Under the pieces are notes generated by a model that did no database searches, had not been told where the DNA came from, and worked only from the letters and a program-made list of their open reading frames with translations. A stretch of 64,000 bases of DNA, taken from Phaonia tiefii (taxonomy: Eukaryota; Arthropoda; Insecta; Diptera; Muscidae). Position numbers and translations under genes: made by a program. How positions within the stretch are numbered: position 1 is the first letter of the stretch; each line of letters opens with the position of its first letter. Below, piece by piece: positions 41,870-53,267 of this stretch. The stretch lies in the NCBI GenBank assembly GCA_963931995.1, contig OZ008369.1:88694073-88758072 (forward strand), in the 5' to 3' direction.

Positions 41870-44290
41870 TTAGGTAGATATTTTTCAGAAGAAGAAATTA
41901 TAGAATTTTTAGAATATGAGGATAGGATAACAATATAACAAAAATAATAGGACAAAGGAAATACATCAAAGGAAATTTAATTCACTTGTAAATTTACAAG
42001 AAAATAGTTTAGGATTTAAATTGAATGAAAAGTGGTTTGTTAAAAATACTGACGTAGACATTCCTAAGGAGGTGCAGTGGATTCTTTCACTTGGTCAGAA
42101 ACATGCACTACCATTAGAGAGGAAAGATTTTCAATTTTGAAAATGATCGTGGAGGGGGAGGATCTTGTACTAACCTTAGGGGAAAGGAAGAACAGGAAAT
42201 AGCACGGACTAAATTAACGACAATGTTAGATAGTCAAATGAATAAAATGAAACTAACTAGTACAGATAAATTCATTTTAGATAAAGTGGATAAGGCAGAG
42301 ACATTCCTAAAAAGTAATAAGGACATATTGATTGTTAATGCTGATAAGGGAAATGCAACAGTAGCTACGAGTATAAAGAAATGTGACTGTCTCGAGAATA
42401 GGCAAAATTGTTGGAAATACATCAGAATACAAGATAGTGAGCAAAGATCATACGAGTACACTAGAAAGGAAGAATAATAAATTCGTTGAGGAACTTCAAA
42501 AAGAAGGAATTATTAATCAATCACAGAAGAATAAACTTAAGACAACGGTATCCACAGCACTGAGATTATATTGAGTTCCAAAAATACATAAAGAAGATTT
42601 GACATTAAGACCAATTTGCTCTTTGCTCCATCATATGAACTGTGTAAATACGTTACAATCATCCTTCAAAAGATAACGGAAAATTCGAAATATAATGTAA
42701 AAGATTCAATACAATTTAGGGACAGAATAAAAAACCAGAAGATTAATAGTAACGAAATTTTTGTTTCGTTTGATAAAGTATCTCTATTCCCGAGTGTTCC
42801 CGTAGACTTAGCTATCAGTATCATGGAGGAAAAATGGAACACATTAAAGCAACATACAGACATTAATAAATCTTTATTTTTAGATATATTAAGATTTTGT
42901 ATAGTGGATAACCGATATTTTCAACATGATATATTTGCAACAAAACGGACTCCCAATGGGCTCACCAGCTTCTCCAATAGTTGCTGACATCGTTATGGAA
43001 ATTTTTTTTTGACTCTTGTATCAAAAAATTGACTATAAAACCAAAAAAAATTGACAAAATATGTAGACGATTTATTTTGAGTCGTTTCAGAGGTTGAAAT
43101 AAATACAATTTTGAATGTTTTTAACAATTTCGACTCCAGTATCAAATTTACAATGGAGAAAGAGTCAAATTCACAGCTTCCCTATTTGGACACATTGGTG
43201 GTCAGGAGAGGGGATAATTTATCAGCTAATTGGTATCAGAAACCAACGTCTTCATGAAGAATAATCAACTTCCACTCGAAACATCAAAAACGTGTGATTA
43301 TAAATACGGCGAAAAATTTAATAGAACGCGTTTTGACAAGAGTAAAAACACTAATGAATTACTAATTTAGAATTCCACAAGGTCAATAAGGAAAGGATAA
43401 GAAGTATTCTCAAAGACAACAACTTCCCGAACCATCCTACCAACAGACGGATAAGAATATTTGAGGATAAAGGACAGACTAACAGGGTTACCACGGATGA
43501 GCCGAAAATTTACAAATCAATAACCTACATACCTGGAATAACTGTTGGCGAAGTCAAAAATATTTGACGACAAGAATTATAGGATAGCACACAAAACATA
43601 TAACAAAATAGGTAGAATATTTAGTAATAAAAACGATAGTTTGGACAAATTTGATATGGACAAATTTGGAAATGACAACGAGGTTTGTAACGAAGTATAT
43701 GTAGGGACTACAAAATATAAACACGAATTGCAGGACACAAATCAGATCAGAAATACAGGCACATTTCTAAATAGAAAGCAGCGTTAACATCCCATTGTGC
43801 TAGTTTAAATTATTACCCATACTTTCAGGATACATAGGTTTTGAATAAAGAAAACAATTATAAACGTCGTTATATGTTAGAAATGCTACAAATAATTAAT
43901 ACACCAACATTGAAAAGAATTAACTATAAAACAGATACAGATAATGTAGTCCAAAATTTACAGACATTTAATTAGTAAGAAGTGGAACTTTTTAGACACA
44001 AATTGTTTATCGATTTAATATTTTTTTTTGGGTTAATTTATATGAACTTTTTAAGTACATTATTTTTGTTTGTGTAACTTCAGAAATTTTTGAAAAAGGC
44101 GGGAAAATTTTTTTCAAACATACATATTTATATTGGCATAATTTTTCACAATCGTTATTTGGTTTTAATTTTTTATGTCTCCTGATGATGGTACACAATG
44201 GAGTAGCAAAATATCGAGGAAAATAAATACAAAAACAGCAAATCTGACCTCAAGCTCGGAGAATATTGATTATTTATTGATAAAGAAAAG
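41870..44290 (+). mobile_element. Penelope-like element, second copy
   Basis: This copy lacks the foreign insertions of the one at 24.3-28.8 kb and serves as its empty-site reference. N-terminal sequence KFNSLVNLQENSLGFKLNEK (about 41960-42020) is followed by EVQWILSLGQKHALPLE. RT blocks include VSFDKVSLFPSVPVDLAISI (42760-42830), PNGLTSF-type and YVDD (about 43055-43070), here intact but followed by a stop. The C-terminal part has DKNYRIAHKTYNKIGRIFS and NEVYVGTTKYKHEL (about 43690-43735), the GIY-YIG-like start of the endonuclease. Frameshifts and stops make it non-functional. The right terminal repeat is at 44016-44275. Confidence 0.88.
44177..44220 (+). ncRNA. Decayed hammerhead ribozyme motif
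   Basis: CTGATGA is kept, but helix II has a G for C change (GGTAC against GTAGC) and the GAAA box reads AAAA after the helix. The loss of the invariant G after helix II predicts an inactive ribozyme. Compare the intact motif at 27707-27750. Confidence 0.75.
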
Positions 44291-45594
44291 GTCGAACAAC
44301 AGAATAAAAATAATGATAATAATTAATTAATCATTTTTGTTTTCACAATTATACAATTAATAATCGGAATAAACACAGATGACAGCTGCCAAATTTCAGA
44401 GTTGCCACTTGTTCAAAAAAAAAATTACACTACATTTAAAACCTGCAATCTTACTGAGACACCCTTTATAATACTGCTACTAAAACAATCGATATTAAAA
44501 TTACATGTACTCCTGTAGTAGAAACTTCTTCCTCCTTCTTCCCTGGAAACAACATTGATAATAACCAGTCGATATGAAATCTGTCTATGATAAGACTGAT
44601 GAGATTTTGATGATGACATTCATCAAACCAATAACTTAAATACTCATGAGTTTTACTTCCTCCACAAGAGTAAAAACACTAATGAATTACTGCCAGTAGT
44701 ATCAGCGATAATACTTCTCACACCGTGGAAGAGGGTGGAGGAATGCTACGGAGCTCAATATAAGTATTGGCACACTACGTCAGAGGGAATGGCCAACTCG
44801 AAGCCAAAGAAAACTTTCAACATGTGAAGCACAATCAGATTGTTGTATATCAAAATAATAATAAATGTCCACAGTGCAAAAAGAGTCTCAACCAGGGCCA
44901 TAAATTCAAAGACAATGAATGAAGAAATGGAAAACATTGATTTTATTACAGACACACTGGTCGGGGGACCTGGTAGGGGGACCGAGTGTAGGCGGAGTTC
45001 CTACCAAAATGTTTTATGACCAAAAGGTTAGCATAGGTTCAGATGCTCTTTTCATATATTTTTTTTGGCAACTATCGTTACTGTGCCCGACGAGTACTAT
45101 TTCCCTTAAGGGTACAAAGAAGGCTGGAACAAAACTCCATTCAAGTGCAAAAAGATTAAGTAAATTTTATCAAAGTTAAGTGCTTTGTAATTGATATCAT
45201 AAAATATTTATGATATCAAATACTCGTACACTCGTTCTCGATGTGATGACTTGTAGCAGATTTTTTGTTTTCAAAGTTAATTGTTAATCTGTTGAAATGT
45301 GAATTGTACACGTAATGGAAAATTTGAGTGTTCATTTTCTGAGCCAACTAATGTTATTACAGTTTTATATAAAGTAATTTAATTGGCATTAATTATTTAA
45401 AAGTTTGCTAAAAGTTTTCACTTTAGTTTTTATGTGATTAAGGTTGTTACAATATTCTCAATAGTAATCAGGTAATAAATTATATAGAAAAATTTTAAAA
45501 TTGTAATTCCTTAAAGTGTAAGAGTTGTAGGATTACATAGCTCCATCAGGTATTTCTATTTGGCGTTCAGCAAAATTTTCATATTGTTTCCGAT
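44291..45594. other. Unassigned DNA
   Basis: No gene recognised. A short stretch at 44664-44691 is copied into the Penelope-like element at 43338-43365. A 29 bp near-perfect palindrome lies at 45191-45219. Confidence 0.4.
45191..45219. repeat. 29 bp palindrome
   Basis: TTGATATCATAAA and TTTATGATATCAA flank a 3 bp centre (ATA). The arms are 13 bp and perfect. The function is unknown; it could be a protein-binding site or chance in AT-rich DNA. Confidence 0.6.
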
Positions 45595-45599
45595 ATTCA

Positions 45600-46715
45600 T
45601 TAGGGTGTCCCATCAATAAAAATTTTGTTTTTGCTCAAGTTTTATTTGGACGCTTCTAGGGTAAAATATTTTTGAGAATTATTTCAGATTTTTCGGAAGA
45701 GGTTTAAGTGTCGCGCAAGACGAATTTCCCCAAAAATCGGGTATTCCGGACGTTGTTTGAATTTTACTTAAAACTCGGCAAAACCGCGATTTTCTTAGTT
45801 TGTACGTCAACATTTTTGAAGCTAAACCTTCACAGTTTTATTGTATGTATATGCATAAACCACCAGTTTTGGCAATGACTTTGCTCAATATGTTACCATG
45901 TATTAAATTTTTTCGAAAATTTTGGATAATTTTTGCAAATAACGCTTTTAGCTTTTACAATTGTTTGATGAATATAAAATTAAAAGTATTAATGATGCAC
46001 TTTGAAAGACGGGGTAAGTTGCAAGCAATTGTGGAAAAATATGGAATTTGCAGTTACGGTACTAGAGTTATACCAATTTAAATTTTTACTCATTGTATGA
46101 AACGAATAATATTGTCAACTGTTTGCCATTTTTGCATCCGATTTGCTTCAAGCTTCTATGCAAATTTGAAATACTAATAATGCACTTTAAAAGACGGATA
46201 AATTTCAAGCAATTTTTAAAAAAAAATATGAATTTGCAGTTACTGTTCCAGAGTTATCCTATTTGAAAACTCTTTACCCATTGTATGAGACTAATAATGG
46301 TATTGCTTGTAATTTGTCCGTCTCTTAAAAGGCATCATTGGTTTTTTAAATGTTTATAGAAGTATTAAAAGTTATAAAGCGTTATTTACAAAATATCTCC
46401 AAAATTTTATACATGTTACCTTTTTGAGCAAAATCATTGCCAAACCTTATATATATACAATAAAAGTTTGGACGTTTTGCTTTAAAAATTTTGACTTACA
46501 AACTAAGAAAATCCGCTTTGTTGACCGAGTTTTCAGTTAAATTCAAAAACATCCGGAATACCCGATTTTTTGGGGAAATTCGACTTTTGCGACCTCTAAA
46601 CCTCTTCCGAAACATCTGGAAAAAATCTCAAAAATACTTTGCTCTAGAAGCTTTCCAATTAAGCTAGAGCAACCGTGAAAATCGAAAAAGAAACATTTTT
46701 AGGGAGACCCTAATA
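45600..46715. mobile_element. Giant foldback element of about 1.1 kb
   Basis: The ends ATTAGGGTGTCCCAT and, on the other strand, ATTAGGGTCTCCCTA start arms of about 400 bp. Matching inner blocks include TTTTTCGGAAGAGGTTTA, CCCCAAAAAATCGGGTATTC-like sequence and TTTTCTTAGTTTGTA. Between the arms are diverged tandem copies with GCACTTT(G/A)AAAGACGG (about 45992 and 46178) and an inverted one near 46320. ORF 45800-46081 lies inside an arm and is not supported. The superfamily is uncertain. Confidence 0.8.
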
Positions 46716-46720
46716 TACAT

Positions 46721-47552
46721 ACCTTGAGGTACATATTGCGACAACTTTTACCGGTATATCTCAAGAATTACAACATACAAAGAGAAAAAGAATCCTTTGA
46801 AGGGAAAATAATCCTTTGAAGGTCATTTGCCGCAAACATATTATTTTCCCCTTTTCTAATTTTATTATTCAAGCTAAAAACCATTCTATATATCTATTAG
46901 TAGATTTATAGTTTTTTGAAAAAGAACTTTTGGAAAATGTATTCTCATGATTCCTGGCAAATCGTATAGCCATTTTAGATCTAGTCACAGATCTTCATTA
47001 GCGTTTGTTTGAAATGATGCTTTTGAAAAATGGCTCAAACTAAATGCAAGCGAAAACTCATCTCAGTTGAGAATTTTCCACTATGCAAGTGTTCGAATAA
47101 CATCCCAAGTAACACACACAAGCAAGCATTTGCAAAAAAATCATTCGTAATTATTTTTCCAGCAAAAATATTTCTTGTTACCAGAAATTTAAAACGCTTA
47201 TCGTAAAATTAATTTTCATGGCAGAAAGGGAATTTTTATTTTCCCCACAAAATCTTAAAATTTTCTTTTTCGACAAATACAGGAAACGTTTCATTTAAAT
47301 AATAAAACGTTTATCGTAAAAGTCCTTTGTATTGGTGCAAATTACCTTTGATTTATAAGTATAAACTGGTTAAATATTCAATGAAATACAAAGTATATGA
47401 GTGGAATAGGTTGTTCTTGATTTCGCGTTGCAAGTGCGGCATTGAACGATTTACTCCATACAATTGCACCGCCTCTGATAAAATCCAAGACGATGGGAAA
47501 GATTTCTTCATCAATCAGTGCGTTCGACGATTAATGGCTTTAGATGATGTTG
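46721..47552. other. AT-rich DNA
   Basis: No gene recognised. A region near 47040-47140 with AAATGCAAGCGAAAACTCA resembles 23515-23590. ORF 47327-47638 overlaps the retrotransposon tail and is not supported. Confidence 0.35.
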
Positions 47553-49360
47553 TTTTTTTTTTTTTTTATCAAACCAACACTCAGGGGATGCCCCCTATAA
47601 ATGCAGTGCATTGTGTTGGCGAAGGAAAATTGAGGTAGTAGAGGGTGGAAAGAGGGAGTAGTGTCTGTTGATATTTGCCTTGAATGTTTGTATGTCACAA
47701 TCGGTGGGAAATACACTAGCCGGAAGTTTATTCCACATACGGACTGTACGGCTGAAGAACGAATTTTCTCTATAGTGTGTAGTGCGGTCAATCGGCCACT
47801 CGATAAAAAACGGATGAGAGTTACTGGAAAGCCGCGTACTTCGGCTAAATATCCTCACGTCCGGCATAAGTTGACGGATGTCCGAGGAACACAAACCGTG
47901 GAAATATCGATAGGACAGTGACACGCAACCCACATTTCGGCGATGCTCAAGGGAGGCAATAGAGTTGGATACCCTACTGTCCCCTATTAACACCGTCGCT
48001 CTCCTCTGGACACGGTCGAGAAGCTCCAAAGAAGTCCTAGGAGCCCCTGCCCATATATGGGAGTTATACTCCATCTTTGGCCTGATGTAGGTGGTGTAGA
48101 TATTGAGAAGATCAGATGGAGTGAAGTATTTCTTGCACCGCTTCAAAAAGCCTAGACACTTGAATGCATCTTTCGACACTTCAAATACATGTTTTGCCCA
48201 ACGGACATCACATTGTATTTTCATGCCCAGAACATCAAGAGCGTCTGATTCATCAATATCAACACCGTCCATAGACAATGACGACACACCTGGGTCAGCA
48301 ATACGTTTATGCGACAACAAACAACACTGGGTCTTACTCGCATTAAAATCTACTCTATTCCTTCGACCCCATTCAACAATGGACACCAGATCGCGGTCGA
48401 GTGTTTCATTCATTGTCCGGCATTTGACTTCAATCTCTTGAAGACTTGGCCTACGATCGAATGAATAAGAATGGCAGAGATTACTGTCATCGGCAAAAGA
48501 GTAGATTGGATTCACAGTCTGACCCAGGAGATCGTCAATGAAAATAAGAAAAAGAGAAGGAGAAAGAACAGAGCCCTGTGGTACACCTGCAGTCAATTTA
48601 TGCTCGTCGGATGAAACCCCATCTACAACAACTCGTATAGTGCGATCGCTGAGAAAACTCGATATAAATCGAGTGAAGTTATCACCGACACCAAAAGCAG
48701 CGAGCTTTGACAAGAGTGCATCGTGCCATACTCTGTCAAAGGCCTTGGAAATATCAAGAGCCACTACCTTACTCTCACCAAGCCGGTGGATGGATCGACT
48801 CCACTGTTCCGAAAGGAACGCCATCAGGTCTCCAGTAGATCTCATTCTACGGAAGCCATACTGCCGATCATTAAGAAGGTCATTGGACTCAAGATACTTC
48901 ACTAGATGGTGGTTAACCATACTCTCCATAACCTTCGAGAGCGCAGAACAAATTGCAATTGGGCGGTAATTTGTAGGGTTACTTGCATCACCTTTTTTAG
49001 GGATTGGCAGGACATTAGCAATCTTCCAACGCGCCGGGAAGACTCCGGCACGGTATGCAAGGTTGAAAAGATTGCGCAGTGGACACGCCAGTGTCGAAGA
49101 GCACCTACTCAAGACCAGTGCAGATATGCCATCCGGGCCCGGGGATTTACCTACGACGAGATTCGCAAGATACGATGTCCATGAAAAGTGGCGGTGTAGA
49201 CATGTTCTCAATTGTTGCATCATCGAATCCGGTGTATACCGACTGCGACACTTTTGGGTATCAAGCAGACAGCGATGAAGTGCAGGAATTTGAAATTCGA
49301 ATTGACTGAGCCGCCATTCTTGACTTATAGATGATGCCAGTAGTTTATGTTATGCATATG
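47553..49360 (-). mobile_element. Non-LTR retrotransposon, 5'-truncated, recent
   Basis: The element ends in an A-tail on the minus strand (plus-strand T run at 47551-47568), about 30 bases after the ORF stop. The 5' end is truncated at about 49360, beside a dead mariner. An unusually short 3' UTR and a long open frame suggest a young insertion. Confidence 0.88.
47595..49223 (-). CDS. Reverse transcriptase ORF of the non-LTR retrotransposon, partial
   Basis: The 542-codon ORF lacks internal stops, and the frame continues upstream to about 49355 (KLLASSISQEWRLSQFEF), so the ATG at 49223 is not the true start. RT blocks are in order: GKSPGPDGISALVLS, NPTNYRPIAICSALSKVMES, YGFRRMRSTGDLM, VALDISKAFDRVWH, LTAGVPQGSVLSPSLFLIFI, the active site FADDSNLC, and DVLGMKIQCDVRW. 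The C-terminal YIRPKMEYNSHIWAGA and FFSRTVRMWNKLPASVFP are typical of non-LTR elements of the CR1/Jockey group. It would copy element RNA at a nicked chromosome. The endonuclease part is absent, so this copy is not autonomous. Confidence 0.9.
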   Translation of the reverse strand: MMQQLRTCLHRHFSWTSYLANLVVGKSPGPDGISALVLSRCSSTLACPLRNLFNLAYRAGVFPARWKIANVLPIPKKGDASNPTNYRPIAICSALSKVMESMVNHHLVKYLESNDLLNDRQYGFRRMRSTGDLMAFLSEQWSRSIHRLGESKVVALDISKAFDRVWHDALLSKLAAFGVGDNFTRFISSFLSDRTIRVVVDGVSSDEHKLTAGVPQGSVLSPSLFLIFIDDLLGQTVNPIYSFADDSNLCHSYSFDRRPSLQEIEVKCRTMNETLDRDLVSIVEWGRRNRVDFNASKTQCCLLSHKRIADPGVSSLSMDGVDIDESDALDVLGMKIQCDVRWAKHVFEVSKDAFKCLGFLKRCKKYFTPSDLLNIYTTYIRPKMEYNSHIWAGAPRTSLELLDRVQRRATVLIGDSRVSNSIASLEHRRNVGCVSLSYRYFHGLCSSDIRQLMPDVRIFSRSTRLSSNSHPFFIEWPIDRTTHYRENSFFSRTVRMWNKLPASVFPTDCDIQTFKANINRHYSLFPPSTTSIFLRQHNALHL

Positions 49361-49373
49361 TTTTAAGTTTCAA

Positions 49374-50335
49374 GGCGCCACGTTGTTTAATATTTTTAAT
49401 TTGAGCCATCAAAAGTAAACGACCTCAGTGAATTTGTATACATAGACAAAATTGGTCACCGTTTTGTAATTCAATATTTCCATTTGAAAGGTCTCAGTCC
49501 AACCAATATGAAAGCCGAGCCAATAGCAACTCTAGGTGAGTTTGCTTCTTCGTTTACGAGTGTGAAATATTGGGTAGCAGAGATTAAACGATGCCGTACG
49601 AGCTGACAAGACGAACACCATAGTGGTCGACCAATTGAGGTGTACATGCCAGACACGGTTAAGAAAATCCACAAAATGGTACTGGATGATCGTCGGCTGA
49701 AGGTGCGTGAGGTAGCTGAAATGATAGACATTTCAAAAAGTTCTATACATCGTATATTGACCGAAGATTTGAAGATAAGTAGCTGTGCCCAAGATGGATG
49801 CCGCGTTTGCTTTCAATAGAGCAAAAACAGCGTCGTGAAGATGGTTCAGTAGAGTGTTTGGCGATGTTTCAACGCAATAAAGCCGAATTTTTCCGCCGAT
49901 TTAAAATGATGGATGAGACATGGGTCACCTGAGACAAGGAACAGTCAAAGCAGTGGACTGGAATGAGAGAATCGTGTCAAAAGAAGGCGAAGACGGTTCC
50001 ATCTGCAGACAAGGTCATGGCGCCTGATTTTAGGGATGCGCATGGGATAGTTTTTATTGATTGTCTTCGGAAATTTAGGTGATGAAATTGTGGAAAAAAT
50101 ACCGCATTTGGCGTAGAAGATCAAGACAATGCTGCAGTTGACACATCCATATTGCGGTGACCAAAATAATGAATTAAAGTTCGAATTCCTTCATCAAGCA
50201 CATTATTCGCCAGACTTAGCTCCCTCGTACTATTTTCTATTTCCAATTCTGAAAGAATGGCTCGGTGGTAAAAGATATGCCAACAATGAAGGATCGGTTT
50301 CGTATAAAAAAAAACTATGTGTCAGATAGGTGCCG
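49374..50335 (+). mobile_element. Mariner transposon relic
   Basis: The transposase reads DKIGHRFVIQYFHLKGLSPT (about 49445), then FTSVKYWVAEIKRCRTS, HHSGRPIEVYMPDTVKKIHK, VLDDRRLKVREVAEMIDISK (about 49680-49740) and SSIHRILTEDLKI. The later part is broken by stops. MDETWV-type sequence can be seen near 49905-49925, and YSPDLAPSYYFLFPILKEWL lies at 50200-50265. In the last motif the third catalytic Asp (expected in APSDY) has become Tyr. The copy is dead. Confidence 0.87.
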
Positions 50336-50451
50336 CGTTTGCTTGAAATGGTAAAGTAACCATCGTTAAATATAATTGCATCATATCGATCTTGACAAAG
50401 ACCATTTGTAGAACAATGCTGAAATTTCTTGAATTGCGCTACAAGCTGAAA

Positions 50452-50615
50452 GAGCGACCCCGGCAACAACATGTATATGTGTGCAAGAATAGTTTTCATG
50501 AATTGAAGATCTGGCACTTTTTTTTTATTTCATGTTGTCTAACACGTTTTAGTTTTCAACAAACAATGTTACATTTGGGTCACAAAAGCATATGTTATAA
50601 AGTATTAATCTTTAT
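50452..50615 (+). mobile_element. Family A MITE, 5' half
   Basis: It starts AAGCTGAAAGAGCGACCCCG and contains GTTTTCATGAATTGAAGATC, CAACAAACAATGTTACATTT and ATATGTTATAAAGTATTAAT. The right half is missing. Confidence 0.75.
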
Positions 50616-50854
50616 GGACTAGATTTATGCAGTACAGACGAAGGAATGCTACGATACAATTTGTAAAATGTTGACCAAGATCAAATACAATGAGCATCAA
50701 TGGAAAATTTGTCGCAATTTAACGGTTTGAAAAAAAAATTCTAAATTAAATTTCAAAGTATAAATTATATACGTACTATTGTGCCTGTGGGATAGCTGTG
50801 CAGCTTAAAAAAATGGTTAAAGTCGTACTAGTTATGACCACGGAAATCAAAACG

Positions 50855-51430
50855 ACTCTTCTGCATCATTTTTGAAGCCACAGACCAGTTTTCTGCCACT
50901 TCTCCACATAAAACTTGGCTTTACCAAAAACTTTGTCAGAGCACTCAACTCTGAGGGGACTGGCTTTGAAGTACTTGACCAAGTTGTTTCCGAAATTTTC
51001 ATAAGACAAATCAAAGAGGGAATATTTGTCGGACCTAATATTCGAAAAATACTAGCCAATGACAATTTTATAAAATGGTTCATGATGATGCGTACAACTT
51101 TCTCGTTAACAGCAAATCCCCGGATTTCAAGTAAATAATCAACAGCTTGTTGCAAAGTTATCGCAAGATTGAAACCCGAAATGCATTTTTCTCATTCCCA
51201 TCTCGAATTTTTTCCTGAAAACTTATGTGATACGAGCGACGAGCAAGGAGAGCAACTACACCAAGATTTGTAGAAAATCGAAGGACGATATCAATGACTT
51301 TGGGACGAGGCCATAATTAGCTACTACTGTTTGACTCTGATGCGTGAAACAGCTCCCAAACAACACAAACGACTCAGTTCGACTGCTCTTCATTTCAAAA
51401 TTTCTTAAAAAAACGGAGTGCACATTTCCA
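50855..51430 (+). pseudogene. Fossil of a widespread uncharacterised, probably transposon-borne protein
   Basis: The first frame (50872-51075) reads LLHIKLGFTKNFVRALNSEG, then IFIRQIKEGIFVGPNIRKIL. A second frame continues DDAYNFLVNSKSPDFK and a third has FFPENLCDTSDEQGEQLHQD, WDEAIISYYCLTLMRE and KQHKRLSS. In that order these blocks resemble, from memory, a protein family found in many arthropod and mollusc genomes as uncharacterised proteins (with KLGLMK, GIF.GPQIR, HSHL.FFPEN, SDE.GERFHQD and ADYCW motifs). Its function and carrier element are not known to me. At least two frameshifts and in-frame stops make this a relic. Confidence 0.65.
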
Positions 51431-53267
51431 GTACTCTGATCCATAGATTAATTTATACATAGATGTGTCAACTCGCTCATCGGTTTAATGATTGAGGGGA
51501 AGCGATGTTGTGTTTGAACGTCAAGAGAAGAATTTTGTCGCTGAGGTTTGACAAACGCAGCTGAAATTGTTACTGTAAATGTTCAAAATATGTAAATATA
51601 TGAACATCGTGAATGCGTCATCGTGAAACGTCAGATGATACGGACCACAAATCTATGTATAAGTGAATCTATGCTCTGATCCATAACCGTGTATATTTGT
51701 GTAATGCATGAAGCTCAAAACTGTCTGAAACCTTGAAAATTGTAGACGATCGAAGGAAAAAGTATACCGTTTTTTAAATAAATAGCAAAACATTGGTACA
51801 CAATGCATCCAACAACATAAATGGTAAATATATTCGGGGAAAACTGGGTTAAAATGGTATCATTGGGTTCTGAAACATTGCCAAGTAATATCTGGAAACA
51901 TAAATGTACCTAAAGAAAACTATTGCCAGTCTGTATAGCAACAAAGATGAGTTACTCAAAAACATGTGTAAAACCTCGATGTAGGAAATTGTAGGCTTTG
52001 CCATTATAAAATACCTTTCAGCATTCCATTATGTCGGAAAATACTTTATATCTTAACTAAACTACCAAGTACCACCAACTGGCCATCTCTCTTCTGTTGT
52101 TTATGTTCAATTTTCAAGCTTCGTTGAACATCACGTGACTTGTAAAATAAACACACACCGACGTCAATGATGTTTCAGTCTTAATGATAAAGCTTTTAAC
52201 TTGACTCCCCTCAAAGTTGGGCCAAAAACATAAGATAGAAAGTCAAGCTGATATGCAGATTACACTACAGTAAATAGGGGGGGAAACGCTACTACGATAT
52301 GGGGTGCATTACATGCCCAGCTCACCGACCGACTACAAACAAATACATAAATATCACTTCGTTGAGATGTGACGGCAGTATAAACAAAAATAAACAAATA
52401 CTTAAAAAGGCACACAAGTAGCACTCAGCCAAGAGCATATGTAAGTCGACATGTCAAATATAATTCATCATTTCGCCCGGTAGTGCCGTCACCGGGACCA
52501 TTGCCGTCACTGCTAACAACATCATCGTTGCTGACATCCTCACCATCACCGTCAGCGTCAACGTCATCATCATCATCACCGTTGGCATCACTGCTGCCTC
52601 CACCGCCATTACCATCATCAACATCTCCATCTACTAGTTTAAGACCGGCAGCAGCAGCAGCATTTGGTCGTAACAACCACTATTTGTTGCCAACAAAAGA
52701 AACACAACAGAGATATCACTGTTAACAACTCCGTAAGACAACGAGTGCGCCAAACTTCATTTACTTTTATAGGCTATATCATTGGAGGTTGTTGTTTTTC
52801 CTCCGACTCATCCTCCTCCTGGTCTGCCTTATAATAATGCCGACAGTTTCATTATTTAGACAGGGAATGTTACGATTATCTACCCTCTTTAACCATTGAG
52901 CCCACATACATTTTTGTGGGATGATGATGACAGGTCATTGTCAGGTTTTACTTCTAGGGGAGATTGGACAGACGTGAGTATTTTTGGATATGCACATGTA
53001 TATGTTTTCCTAAGGATATGTAAGATACCACATGTGTGTGTGTGTGCATGTGATTAAAACACTTTTATGAGTAATTGAGATTTAAGTATTCTGACTTTGA
53101 AGTAATTTGTTATTTAACAAAGTCAAACTAAAATGACACAAGGGCATAGTAGAGATTGATGGCCGCTGTAATGATATGAGAGTTATAAAGAAGGTAAATA
53201 GATAATTTGTATTTAATGATGAAGTCAATAGTAACACCTGTATTGGATGGTGTGGAATGCAACGGAG
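51431..53267. other. Unassigned DNA with a low-complexity acidic ORF
   Basis: A minus-strand frame (52425-52676) codes a Gly/Asp/Ser-rich segment (DGDVDDGNGGGGSSDANG then a run of Asp). The DNA is a diverged trinucleotide repeat (CATCATCATCATCACCG). This could be a host exon of the fly low-complexity type, but I see no splice sites or flanking domain. The neighbourhood 52100-53060 is less AT-rich and may hold regulatory DNA. A short GT run is at 53033-53048. Confidence 0.3.

Noticed and set aside
48103..49309. Plus-strand ORFs up to 143 codons
   Set aside because: They are shadows of the minus-strand reverse transcriptase frame.
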